NCBI GenBank assembly: GCA_023393235.1
Contig: JAEWMH010000115.1
Location: 8,996-72,995 of the forward strand
DNA length: 64,000 nucleotides
Origin: Bacillota bacterium
GTDB taxonomy: Bacteria; Bacillota; Bacilli; Paenibacillales; NBRC-103111
Reading direction: 5' to 3'
In this document: positions 36,305-44,006 of the stretch, one piece after another
How positions within the stretch are numbered: position 1 is the first letter of the stretch
Layout: each line of letters opens with the position of its first letter
Translations under genes and position numbers: made by a program
The notes under the pieces: generated by a model
Databases searched by the model: none
Told to the model about the DNA's origin: nothing
What the model saw: only the letters and a program-made list of their open reading frames with translations

Positions 36305-37387
36305 TTAATGCATGGATAGCAGCCTTTCGCGGATGCGTGACACTGCGGATTCATATACTTCCAGTCCGGCAAGCGGCTCCCAATCCTTCTCCTCCAGAAG
36401 GGACTCCAGGAGCCGTTTTCTGATTTCCGTTTGACCGGAAGGGCCTACCTCCAGCTTGATGCTTCCAAGAAAAGGATTGCCCTTATAATCCGTCCCCCTC
36501 GTCAACACTATATCCGCATATTCGCTAAACCAGCAGGCGGCCTCTTCGTTACGGCCGCTCTGGATGCTTTGCAGGGCCAAGCCTCTTGCCCCTGCCCCCA
36601 TGCCTGTGCCGAACAGACCCTCCTGCTGATGAAGCGCCGCCAGATACGACAGCTTATCCGCCTCCCGTCCTTCTCCGTCCGCAGCCTGAGCCAGATACGA
36701 CAGCATCACCCCGGAGAGGGTCACATGATGAAGCAACTGGCGTTGACACAGCTCTTCGATTTGGGGGTATTTGCCCAGCTTCAGCAATACGGCGGGATAC
36801 AGGCTCATGGGGTCAGGCCCCGGGGAAGCGGGCAGATCCCGGAGCAGTGCTTCGGCAGCCTCCGGTTCATTAAGACGCATGTGAATGCCGGCAGAGACAA
36901 ATAGGGCCTCATCCCGGCGTTCATCCCCGCAGCTGTCCGCTGCCTCCTGCAGCAGCTCCAGACAGCGCCGCAGCTTCACCTCCGCCTCTTCCTCCGGCAC
37001 AGGCTCCCGAACCCCGAGATACATCTGGGCCAAACCCGCAGCCACCAGCTTCAATCTGCCGCTATTGGGATATTCCTTCATGTAACGTTCCCCAGCCGCT
37101 TCTCCCTCCTCATAGCTGCGGAATAAATAAAGGTCCCTCAGCTCCTCTTTTATCCGGGTCAGCTCTTCCTCCGGCAATTCCTTGTGGAAGGACAGCAGCT
37201 CATCCGGTGTGGTATCCAGCGCCCGGGCCAGGGGATTCAGCAGGAAAATATCCGGGGAGGAGCCCCCCGTTTCCCATTTGCTTACCGCTCCGGCGGATAC
37301 CCCGACCTTTGCGGCCAGCTGCTCTTGAGTCAGCCCCCGTTTTTTCCGCAGCGCCAGAATCACATCTCCCACCTTGGACCTCTCCAT
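36305..37387 (-). CDS. XRE-family regulator with TPR-like C-terminus
   Basis: 360 residues. An N-terminal Cro/CI helix-turn-helix (about residues 8-62; RKKRGLTQEQLAAKVGVSAGAVSKWETG) is followed by about 290 helical residues with repeated 34-residue-like units (GRLKLVAAGLAQMYLG, DEALFVSAGIHMRLNEPEAAEALL), which suggests a tetratricopeptide sensor. Such proteins can respond to peptides or partner proteins. It is transcribed away from the monooxygenase operon; the shared 352-base gap (37388-37739) holds the promoter and operator described for that operon. Whether it regulates the operon cannot be decided from sequence. Confidence 0.8.
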   Translation of the reverse strand: MERSKVGDVILALRKKRGLTQEQLAAKVGVSAGAVSKWETGGSSPDIFLLNPLARALDTTPDELLSFHKELPEEELTRIKEELRDLYLFRSYEEGEAAGERYMKEYPNSGRLKLVAAGLAQMYLGVREPVPEEEAEVKLRRCLELLQEAADSCGDERRDEALFVSAGIHMRLNEPEAAEALLRDLPASPGPDPMSLYPAVLLKLGKYPQIEELCQRQLLHHVTLSGVMLSYLAQAADGEGREADKLSYLAALHQQEGLFGTGMGAGARGLALQSIQSGRNEEAACWFSEYADIVLTRGTDYKGNPFLGSIKLEVGPSGQTEIRKRLLESLLEEKDWEPLAGLEVYESAVSRIRERLLSMH

Positions 37388-37554
37388 AACGTTGTTCAGC
37401 TCCTTATTGGTAACAAATCCGTTTGCTTATCCTTATCTTACCCTCCGGAATGCCCGCCAACAATGGAGGCAAAGTCGCGTATTCTTCAATAAAATGTGAA
37501 CCGCGCTCCAGTCCGGCACCACACAAAATGACAAACGCCCGCTCACGATATGAC

Positions 37555-37584
37555 ATTGACCACTTGGGCGCGGCTTGCTATGAT
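37555..37584 (+). promoter_or_regulatory. Sigma-A promoter of the monooxygenase operon
   Basis: TTGACC (37555-37560) and TATGAT (37579-37584) are separated by 18 bases. The start point would fall near 37592, just before the palindrome at 37601. Confidence 0.65.
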
Positions 37585-37600
37585 GCATATAACAAACTAT

Positions 37601-37619
37601 TCCTATTAAATTTATAGGA
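37601..37619. promoter_or_regulatory. Candidate repressor operator at the monooxygenase promoter
   Basis: TCCTAT and ATAGGA, separated by seven A/T bases, form a perfect inverted repeat just downstream of the promoter, a position suited to repression. A/T-rich operators of this style occur at sulfur-starvation genes of Bacillota under CymR; that link is an inference from the neighbouring SsuD-like gene. Confidence 0.4.
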
Positions 37620-37620
37620 T

Positions 37621-37739
37621 TTCTCGTCCGGTCAACCGGAGAGCGGCATGATCTGAGGATTGAAGATTTGGTAATCCCCCGCAACCCATCCGGCCTTTTG
37701 TCCAGGACCGGGTTGCTACGAAAAGGAGGAGGCTCTGCT
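37621..37739 (+). other. Structured 5' leader of the monooxygenase operon
   Basis: Three stems can be drawn: CCGGT/ACCGG near 37630, GGATT/AATCC around 37657-37676, and GCAACCC/GGGTTGC around 37681-37717, the last ending just before the ribosome binding site. No T-run terminator follows. The GCAACC element recalls SAM riboswitches, but the remaining S-box core is not found. Confidence 0.35.
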
Positions 37740-38912
37740 ATGACAAGCACGCAGCATGTGGAATTCGGCTGGTTTATCCCCACTACCGGAGACAGCGGTT
37801 ATCTGGGAGTCCCTCCCGAACGGGAGCCCTCTCCCGCTTACCTGGTCCAGGTGGCCCAGGAAGCGGAGCAGGCCGGTTATGAATTTGCCCTTATCCCTGC
37901 AGGCGGAGATTGCCTGGACGGTTGGGTGGTCGGCTCCTGGGTAGCGGCCCATACGACGAAGCTGAAAACACTGGTTGCCGTCCGCCCGGGGCTTATCGCC
38001 CCCGTGCTGGCAGCACGGATGGGCGCCACTCTGGACCGTTTGTCCGGCGGCCGGACCTTGATCAATGTGGTGACCGGACATTATCCGGCGGACCTGAAGG
38101 CGACAGGTGATCCGCTTCATGCGGACCATGGCGCCCGCTACAAACGGACGGGAGAATTCCTGGAGATTCTGAAGGGTGTATGGGAGCAGGAGCATAACGG
38201 GCTGTCCGCCGCCGCAAGCCTGAACGGAGCCGGGCGCAAGATCGAGGGCTTCAGCTTCCAGGGGGAGCATTACCAGGTGGAGCATGCAGTAAGCCGCCCG
38301 GAACCTCTGCAGCGGCCCCATCCTCCCCTTTATTTCGGCGGAAGCTCGGAAGCCGGCAAGCGGGTAGCCGCCCGTTGGGCTGATGTGTATCTGATGTGGG
38401 CGGAGCCCTTGGATTGGATTCAGACGCAAATCGGCGAGATGCGCCGTTATCTGGAGGAGCTGGAGGCCGAAGCCGGCATCCGGCGGCAGCTCCGTTACGG
38501 ACTACGGGCCCAGGTGGTGGTCCGGGAGACGGAGGAAGAGGCTTGGGCCGCTGCCCGGCGCATTATCAGCAAGGTGCCGGCGGAACAGCTGGAGGCACTG
38601 GAGAAGGCCCATGCCACCACCGATGCGGTGAACCAGACCCGCCAGAGCCAATTGTACCGGGAGTCCGCCGGGAACGGGCATGTCATCGGCCCGAATCTTT
38701 GGTCCGGGCTTACTGCATTAAGGGGAGGCGGCGCTGTAGCGCTGGTGGGGACCCCGGAGCAGATCGCCGAACGGCTGGCGGAGTACCGGGATGCCGGGAT
38801 CACCTCCTTCATTCTCTCCGGTTATCCCCACTTGGAGGAGGCGGAGATTACCGGCCGGCTGCTTCTGCCTGCCGCCAAGAAGCGGCTGGCGGGAACCATT
38901 ATGACCAATTGA
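37740..38912 (+). CDS. LLM-class flavin-dependent monooxygenase (SsuD-like)
   Basis: 390 residues of bacterial luciferase-like TIM barrel. SsuD-type markers are the opening FGWFIPTTGDSGYLG, LVAVRPGLIAPVLAARM, the conserved INVVTGHYPADLKATGD and LYFGGSSEAGKRVAARWADVYLMWAEP. SsuD uses reduced FMN and oxygen to release sulfite from alkanesulfonates; the related SmoC acts on the sulfosugar sulfoquinovose. Here the next genes code for a sugar-type importer rather than SsuABC, which favours a sugar-like substrate. No flavin reductase is adjacent, though a split-barrel protein lies at 45646. ATG 37740 follows AAAGGAGGAGG; the longer frame to 37668 runs into the leader. Confidence 0.85.
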   Translation: MTSTQHVEFGWFIPTTGDSGYLGVPPEREPSPAYLVQVAQEAEQAGYEFALIPAGGDCLDGWVVGSWVAAHTTKLKTLVAVRPGLIAPVLAARMGATLDRLSGGRTLINVVTGHYPADLKATGDPLHADHGARYKRTGEFLEILKGVWEQEHNGLSAAASLNGAGRKIEGFSFQGEHYQVEHAVSRPEPLQRPHPPLYFGGSSEAGKRVAARWADVYLMWAEPLDWIQTQIGEMRRYLEELEAEAGIRRQLRYGLRAQVVVRETEEEAWAAARRIISKVPAEQLEALEKAHATTDAVNQTRQSQLYRESAGNGHVIGPNLWSGLTALRGGGAVALVGTPEQIAERLAEYRDAGITSFILSGYPHLEEAEITGRLLLPAAKKRLAGTIMTN

Positions 38913-38931
38913 ACCCTTTGGAGGCATCCAT

Positions 38932-40248
38932 ATGAAAAAAATCCTGTTATCCCTGTTCCTGATGATTCTGGCAGTCACCACAATACTGGCCGGCTGCGGA
39001 GCCGGGGATACCGCTGACAACGGCAGTCCCTCCGCTCCGTCTGCCGGAACCGCAGCTGCTGCCGCGCCGGCTACCATCAAGGCCGGAGGCTCACCTGTGA
39101 AGCTGAGCTTCATCCATTGGCGGGGTGAGGATGTGAAAACCCTGGAGGCCATTATTAAGGCATTCCAACAGGAGAATCCCAACATCACCGTGGAGATGCA
39201 AACCTTCCCCTCCACCGACTACCAATCCAACGCCCAGGCAAAGCTGGTGGACGGCTCTGTTGGGGACGTGTTCACTTCTTTTCCCGGAGCCCAATTCGAG
39301 GCTATTGCCAAGGCGGGCCTGTTCGCCGATCTGAGCAAGGAGGCCTTTGTCGGCCATTTCACCCCCTCCCTGATTGAAGCAGGCAAAAAGAATGGGACCC
39401 AGTTAGCCGTTCCCTACCAATTGGTATATAACATCCCTATTTATAACGTGGAGCTGTTCGAGAAACACGGCATTACCCCACCTGCCGATTGGGAGGATTT
39501 CCTGGAAGCTGCCGAAAAGCTGAAGAATGCAGGCATTACGCCCATTGCTTTTGCCGGAGCGGGTGTAGGTCCGGGCCAATTTATGAACCCCATGGTGATG
39601 AACAATGCTCCGGATCTCGAGATTTTCACCAAGCTGGAGGCAGGCACTGCCAAGCTCACGGAGGAATGGTGGGTGAAAACTCTGTCCCAGTTCAAGGAGC
39701 TGAACGATAAGGGTTACTTCCAGAAGGATTCAGCCGGGACCAAGGATGAAGGCGCCAATGCTCTTTTTATCCAGGGAAAAGCAGCCATTCTGGCCTCCGG
39801 CTCCTATCAGATGGCGCCCAACAAGCAGCAGAATCCGGCACTGAAGAAAAAGCTGCTGGCCCCTATTACCGTGTCCAAGGACAAGGCGGTGTTCGAGGGG
39901 ATCCACACCACCACCTTCATGCTGGCGGTGAACAGCAAGTCGAAGCATCCGGAGGAAGCGAGGAAGTTTATTGAATACCTCAGCCGCAAGGAGGTTGCGG
40001 GCAAATATGCCAACGAAACCGGCCAGAATGTGACGGTGAAGGATGTGGCCTACACCAGCGAGGAGCTGAAGACCATCGCCGAATGGGCCTCGAAGAAAAC
40101 CCGCTTCCAGCCCCGGTTCACCATAACCAACGGAGAAATCCAGAAGGCGGTGCTGGCCTCTATCCAAGCCGTCCTGACGAACAAAACCCCGGAGCAGGCC
40201 GCTGCCGAGGCCCAAGCCATTGTAGACCAGCAGCTGGGCAAGAAATAG
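38932..40248 (+). CDS. Lipoprotein substrate-binding protein of sugar ABC importer (family 1)
   Basis: 438 residues with a lipoprotein signal ending in ILAGC. The mature part is a family 1 sugar-binding protein (FIHWRGEDVKTLEAIIKAFQ, ENPNITVEMQTFPSTDYQ, DWEDFLEAAEKLKNAGITPIA, AILASGSYQMA). It starts 19 bases after the monooxygenase stop, with GGAGG seven bases before its ATG, so both are in one operon. Family 1 proteins bind mono- and oligosaccharides, not simple alkanesulfonates, which is the main hint that the monooxygenase acts on a sugar derivative. The ligand cannot be read from sequence. Confidence 0.9.
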   Translation: MKKILLSLFLMILAVTTILAGCGAGDTADNGSPSAPSAGTAAAAAPATIKAGGSPVKLSFIHWRGEDVKTLEAIIKAFQQENPNITVEMQTFPSTDYQSNAQAKLVDGSVGDVFTSFPGAQFEAIAKAGLFADLSKEAFVGHFTPSLIEAGKKNGTQLAVPYQLVYNIPIYNVELFEKHGITPPADWEDFLEAAEKLKNAGITPIAFAGAGVGPGQFMNPMVMNNAPDLEIFTKLEAGTAKLTEEWWVKTLSQFKELNDKGYFQKDSAGTKDEGANALFIQGKAAILASGSYQMAPNKQQNPALKKKLLAPITVSKDKAVFEGIHTTTFMLAVNSKSKHPEEARKFIEYLSRKEVAGKYANETGQNVTVKDVAYTSEELKTIAEWASKKTRFQPRFTITNGEIQKAVLASIQAVLTNKTPEQAAAEAQAIVDQQLGKK

Positions 40249-40249
40249 C

Positions 40250-41122
40250 ATGAGGCGATACCGGTCTCTTCTGCTGTTTTTCCTGCCGGGAACCGCGCTG
40301 TACCTGCTTCTGTTCGTGTACCCTTCCGTCACGGGGCTGTATTATTCCCTGACGGACTGGGACGGTCTGTCCCCCGCCTACCGTTTTGTCGGCCTGGACA
40401 ATTATGCGGTGCTGGCGGAGCATATCGTGTTCCGCAAGTCTCTGGTCAATAACTTGAAGTTTATGCTGGCGGTGGTGCTGCTGCAGTTTCTGGTATCCCT
40501 GCTCCTGTCCCTGCAGCTGTCCCGCAACTCCAGGGTGAATGTGGCGCTGCGTTCGCTGTATTTTGTGCCGACAGTCATTTCGTCCGTTGCGGTGGGCTTT
40601 ATCTGGACCTTCATCTACGACCCCACTCTCGGTTTATTAAACAGCTTTCTGGAAGGCGCGGGGCTGGCGGATTTGTCGCAAAACTGGCTGGGCAACCCCA
40701 GCCTGGCGATTTTCTCACTGGCCTTCGTGCAGGCGTGGGCCCATATCGGCCAGATGGTGATTCTCTTCGTAGCCGGACTGCAGTCCATTCCGGCAGAGCT
40801 GGTGGAGGCCGCCCGTCTGGACGGCGCTACCCGCTGGACCTTGTTCCGCCGGGTCACCTGGCCGCTTCTGGCCCCAGCCGCCACCATAGTGGCTGCTTAT
40901 ACCACCATTCAATCGTTTAAGGCCTTCGACCTGATCTTCACCATGACCGGCGGCGGCCCCAACTATGCCACGGAGATCCTGTCCACCTTCATCTACAGCG
41001 CGGCCTTTACCAACTACACCTACGGACTGGCGTCTGCCGCCTCCATGTTCTTCCTGGCTTTGATCTGCCTGATTACCTTTCTCCAATTCCGCCTGCTGCG
41101 GGCGGAGCGGGCGGCTTATTAA
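40250..41122 (+). CDS. Sugar ABC importer permease (MalF/UgpA type)
   Basis: 290 residues with about six membrane helices, starting LLLFFLPGTALYLLLFVYPS, and the EAA loop EAARLDGATRWTLFRRVTWP. FTMTGGGPNYATEILSTFIY is characteristic of this permease type. It begins one base after the binding-protein stop, so it is translationally coupled. Its partner permease downstream carries a premature stop, which puts in doubt whether this importer works in the sequenced strain. Confidence 0.92.
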   Translation: MRRYRSLLLFFLPGTALYLLLFVYPSVTGLYYSLTDWDGLSPAYRFVGLDNYAVLAEHIVFRKSLVNNLKFMLAVVLLQFLVSLLLSLQLSRNSRVNVALRSLYFVPTVISSVAVGFIWTFIYDPTLGLLNSFLEGAGLADLSQNWLGNPSLAIFSLAFVQAWAHIGQMVILFVAGLQSIPAELVEAARLDGATRWTLFRRVTWPLLAPAATIVAAYTTIQSFKAFDLIFTMTGGGPNYATEILSTFIYSAAFTNYTYGLASAASMFFLALICLITFLQFRLLRAERAAY

Positions 41123-41169
41123 GCGGGTTTTTAACAGCATTCTATATTCGAAAAAAGGAGGCATCCGCC

Positions 41170-41985
41170 GTGGTCCTGCGTTTTGCCCGGGTTGTGCTCC
41201 TATCCGGCTTCGCGATCCTTATCCTGGTCCCCTTGCTTCTGGTGGTCTTCACCTCCATGAAGTCCAACATCCAGTTCTACGCCGACCCGTTGGGACTGCC
41301 CCCGGCGCTCCAGGCCGGCAACTTCCGGGAGCTGTTCACCGGCCAGCCTCTTTTGACCTACTTCGGAAACAGCGTCCTGGTCACCGTAAGCGCCGTCCTG
41401 CTGGAGCTGGTGCTGTAAGCCATGATCGCTTACGGCATTATCCGCTCCGGCCGGCGTGCCGGCAGGGGGATGTACGCCCTGTTTGTGGCCGGGATGGCTA
41501 TTCCCGCCCAGGTGAACATGCTGCCCATCTACTCCCTGGTCCGCAAGCTGGGCCTGGTGGACAGCCGGGTCGGGCTGGTAGCGGTGACCATCGCCCTCCT
41601 GATGCCCTTATCCGTGTTTATGCTGGCGGGTTTCATGCGCTCCCTGCCCAAGGAAATCCTGGAGGCCGGGGCTATTGACGGGGCCGGGGAATGGCGGCTG
41701 CTTACCCGAATCGCCATCCCCTTATCCGCTCCATACCTGGCGTCCACGGCGGCCTTCCTTTTTGTCATCGTGTGGAATGATCTGCTGTTTCCCATGCTGC
41801 TCTTAAACGGCAAAACCAAGCTGACCCTGCCGCTGGCCATGCTCCGCTTCCGCGGGGAATACGTGGCCAACTACACCATGCTGATGACTGGGGTGGCCGT
41901 GACCGCGCTGCCTATGATCCTGATCTATATGTTTCTCCAGTGGTATTTCATCGCCGGGGCTATGGCCGGTTCGCTGAAAGGATAG
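41170..41985 (+). pseudogene. Sugar ABC importer permease (MalG type), interrupted by in-frame stop
   Basis: The gene starts at GTG 41170, eight bases after AAGGAGG, and codes for a normal MalG-type permease of about 271 residues, except that TAA at 41416-41418 interrupts it after codon 82. Both halves are in the same frame and continue the family sequence without loss: VTVSAVLLELVL, stop, AMIAYGIIRSG. A serine codon TCA usual at such a place would become TAA by one C-to-A change. The second half keeps the EAA loop (EAGAIDGAGEWRLLTRIAIP). It is either a recent nonsense mutation, a sequencing error or a site of read-through. ATG 41422 lies directly after the stop, so restart is also conceivable. 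Confidence 0.8.
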
Positions 41986-41997
41986 GAGGTGCGCGCC

Positions 41998-44001
41998 ATG
42001 CCTTCATCAGTGGTGCAGCAGGAGCTGCTGCAGGAGCATCACCAGGAATTTCTGGAGGGCTACTATTTCACGCCGTCGGAGCTGGAGAAGTCCGGTCCCG
42101 GCTGGCTGCTGCGCGCGGGAATTTCCCAAGCCAAGCCCAACTACCATATGGGGCCTAAAATATCCCCTTACCATTATCTTATCTTCGTCCTGGAGGGGGA
42201 GGGCCGGCTCACACAGAACGGGCACACCTATCCGCTGCGGAAAAATGACTTGTTCGCTCTTTTCCCGAATGAGTCGCAGGAGTATTACACCTTAAAGGAA
42301 TCCCCGCTGCTTACAGTGTGGATGGCCTTTGACGGTCGCCATCTGGGGACACTCCTGGCCGGCGCTGGGCTGCTTCCCCGCACACCCTGGCGTTCGGGAG
42401 CGGTGACGGAAGAGGTTGGGGAATGGTTCGGGGAGTTTTTTGGATGGCACCGGAGAGCCCATTCCGGGCGGGACTCCGATCTGTTCCGGCTGTCCATGTT
42501 TTACCGGCTCTTCGGGCTGCTGACCTGCGGCTCCGACACCCCACGGACCGCCAACGCCCCCGAATCCTGGCTGCAGCGGGCCGCCGAATACATGCAGATC
42601 CATTATGCGGAGGGAATCACCGCCCGCCAGGTATCGGAGTATGTAGGCATTGACCGTGCTCATTTCAGCAAAAGGTTTGCCGTGCGCTTCGGCCTCTCCC
42701 CGGGGAAATACATCCAGCGCCTGAAGATGAATGAAGCCCGGCGGCTGTTAATGGAAACGGACTACAAGCTGGCGGAGATTGCCCAGCTGGTGGGGTATCC
42801 GGACCTGTTCTCCTTCTCCAAAAGCTTCAAAAAAGCCTTCGGCCATTCCCCCAGCCGCAACCGGACTGGAACAGGAAGCAGTCCGGCGCTTCCGGCTGCC
42901 TTCGTCCGCCGGATCGCGGAGCAATACGGCAAACCCGGGGAGCTGTGGCTGCGCAATGCGCCCCGGATCGCCGCTTACTGCGAGACACGCTGGGGCATAC
43001 GGACAGGGAGGCTGCTTTCCCTCTCCAACCATTACATGGTGGAGGCAGTGCTCGGGGATGGCACGGAGGCGGTGCTGAAGCTGGGGGTGCCCGGCAAGGC
43101 CATCCGCTCGGAGCTGGAGGCCCTCCAGGCCTTTTCGGGCCAGGGCTGCGTCCGGCTCCTGAATGCGGAGGCCGACCGGGGCATCCTGCTCCTGGAGCGG
43201 GTCCGGCCCGGCTGGACTCTGGAGGAGGCTTGGGCCGATGGAAGCCAGCGGCGGCAGACAGGCGCCCCGCCGGCAGATCACAGCGCCGGTGCCCAACCGG
43301 CGGGTGGCGCTGCGGATATGGCTGGAGCTGGCCCCGCCCTGTCCGAGGAGGAAGCCGCGTCTATTGCCGCCCGGGTCATCCGGGCGCTGCACAGCGGCAG
43401 CGGCGGCTCCGGCATCCCGGCGGATAACCGCTTCGAGGCTTTGCACCAATGGCCGGAGGAGCTGGCAGCCCTTCGGACCCGGGCAACGGAGCCGGAAACA
43501 GGCACCCTGCTTGGCCGGACAGAGGCGCTCCTGGCCTGGCTTACTGCTACCTCGGGGCCGCAGCGGGTGCTCCACGGCAACCTGACCCCCCGGCATCTGC
43601 TGGCCGCAGGAGAGAATGCCTGGACGGCCATCCATCCCAAGGGTTTGATCGGCGAAGCGGAATATGAGGCGGTGCCGTTTTTGCTGAGCCGTCTGCCGGA
43701 GGAGGGAGCAGCCGAAGCCATCGGCCGGAGAGCAAAACTGCTGGCGGAAGCCCTGGGCTGGGATGTACGGCGGCTTTTGGCCTGGAGCCTGAGCCACAAC
43801 GTGCTTCATGCGTACCGGAGCTGGAGCGGGACACCGGGTATTGTTCCGGCGGAGGTCTCCTCCGCCGTTTCCGCCGCCGGCGTCGCAGCAGCGAACACCC
43901 TGCCGGAGGAGAACGAAGCCCTTCAGCAGGCGCTACGGATTGCAGGCGGGCTGATCCAACTTTTAAAAGAGCATCACCACATTGAAGGGAAAAGAGGTTG
44001 A
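41998..44001 (+). CDS. AraC regulator fused to degenerate aminoglycoside/hydroxyurea kinase-like domain
   Basis: 667 residues. Residues 1-285 are an AraC regulator: cupin-like sensor (FVLEGEGRLTQNGHTYPLRKNDLFALFPN) and two helix-turn-helix motifs (VSEYVGIDRAHFSKRFAVRFGLSPGKYI). Residues ~295-640 resemble the APH(6)/hydroxyurea phosphotransferase family (RIAEQYGKPGELWLRNAPRI, AVLKLGVPGKAIRSELEAL, HPKGLIGEAEYEAVPFLL). The kinase-essential residues are replaced: HGD is HGN (526-528) and DPKG is HPKG (His546). A low-complexity Ala/Gly/Pro segment is inserted. The second domain is thus probably a binding or allosteric module, not an enzyme. ATG 41998 lies eight bases after AGGAGG, inside the operon. 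Confidence 0.8.
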   Translation: MPSSVVQQELLQEHHQEFLEGYYFTPSELEKSGPGWLLRAGISQAKPNYHMGPKISPYHYLIFVLEGEGRLTQNGHTYPLRKNDLFALFPNESQEYYTLKESPLLTVWMAFDGRHLGTLLAGAGLLPRTPWRSGAVTEEVGEWFGEFFGWHRRAHSGRDSDLFRLSMFYRLFGLLTCGSDTPRTANAPESWLQRAAEYMQIHYAEGITARQVSEYVGIDRAHFSKRFAVRFGLSPGKYIQRLKMNEARRLLMETDYKLAEIAQLVGYPDLFSFSKSFKKAFGHSPSRNRTGTGSSPALPAAFVRRIAEQYGKPGELWLRNAPRIAAYCETRWGIRTGRLLSLSNHYMVEAVLGDGTEAVLKLGVPGKAIRSELEALQAFSGQGCVRLLNAEADRGILLLERVRPGWTLEEAWADGSQRRQTGAPPADHSAGAQPAGGAADMAGAGPALSEEEAASIAARVIRALHSGSGGSGIPADNRFEALHQWPEELAALRTRATEPETGTLLGRTEALLAWLTATSGPQRVLHGNLTPRHLLAAGENAWTAIHPKGLIGEAEYEAVPFLLSRLPEEGAAEAIGRRAKLLAEALGWDVRRLLAWSLSHNVLHAYRSWSGTPGIVPAEVSSAVSAAGVAAANTLPEENEALQQALRIAGGLIQLLKEHHHIEGKRG

Positions 44002-44006
44002 AGCCC

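Noticed and set aside
37621..37739. SAM (S-box) riboswitch before the monooxygenase
   Set aside because: The GCAACC and GGTTGCTA pieces recall the P3 region, but the other conserved S-box blocks and a terminator hairpin are missing.
41170..41985. Two separate small membrane proteins (41170-41418 and 41422-41985)
   Set aside because: Both are in the same frame and together make one ordinary MalG-type permease, so a nonsense codon in one gene is the simpler reading.
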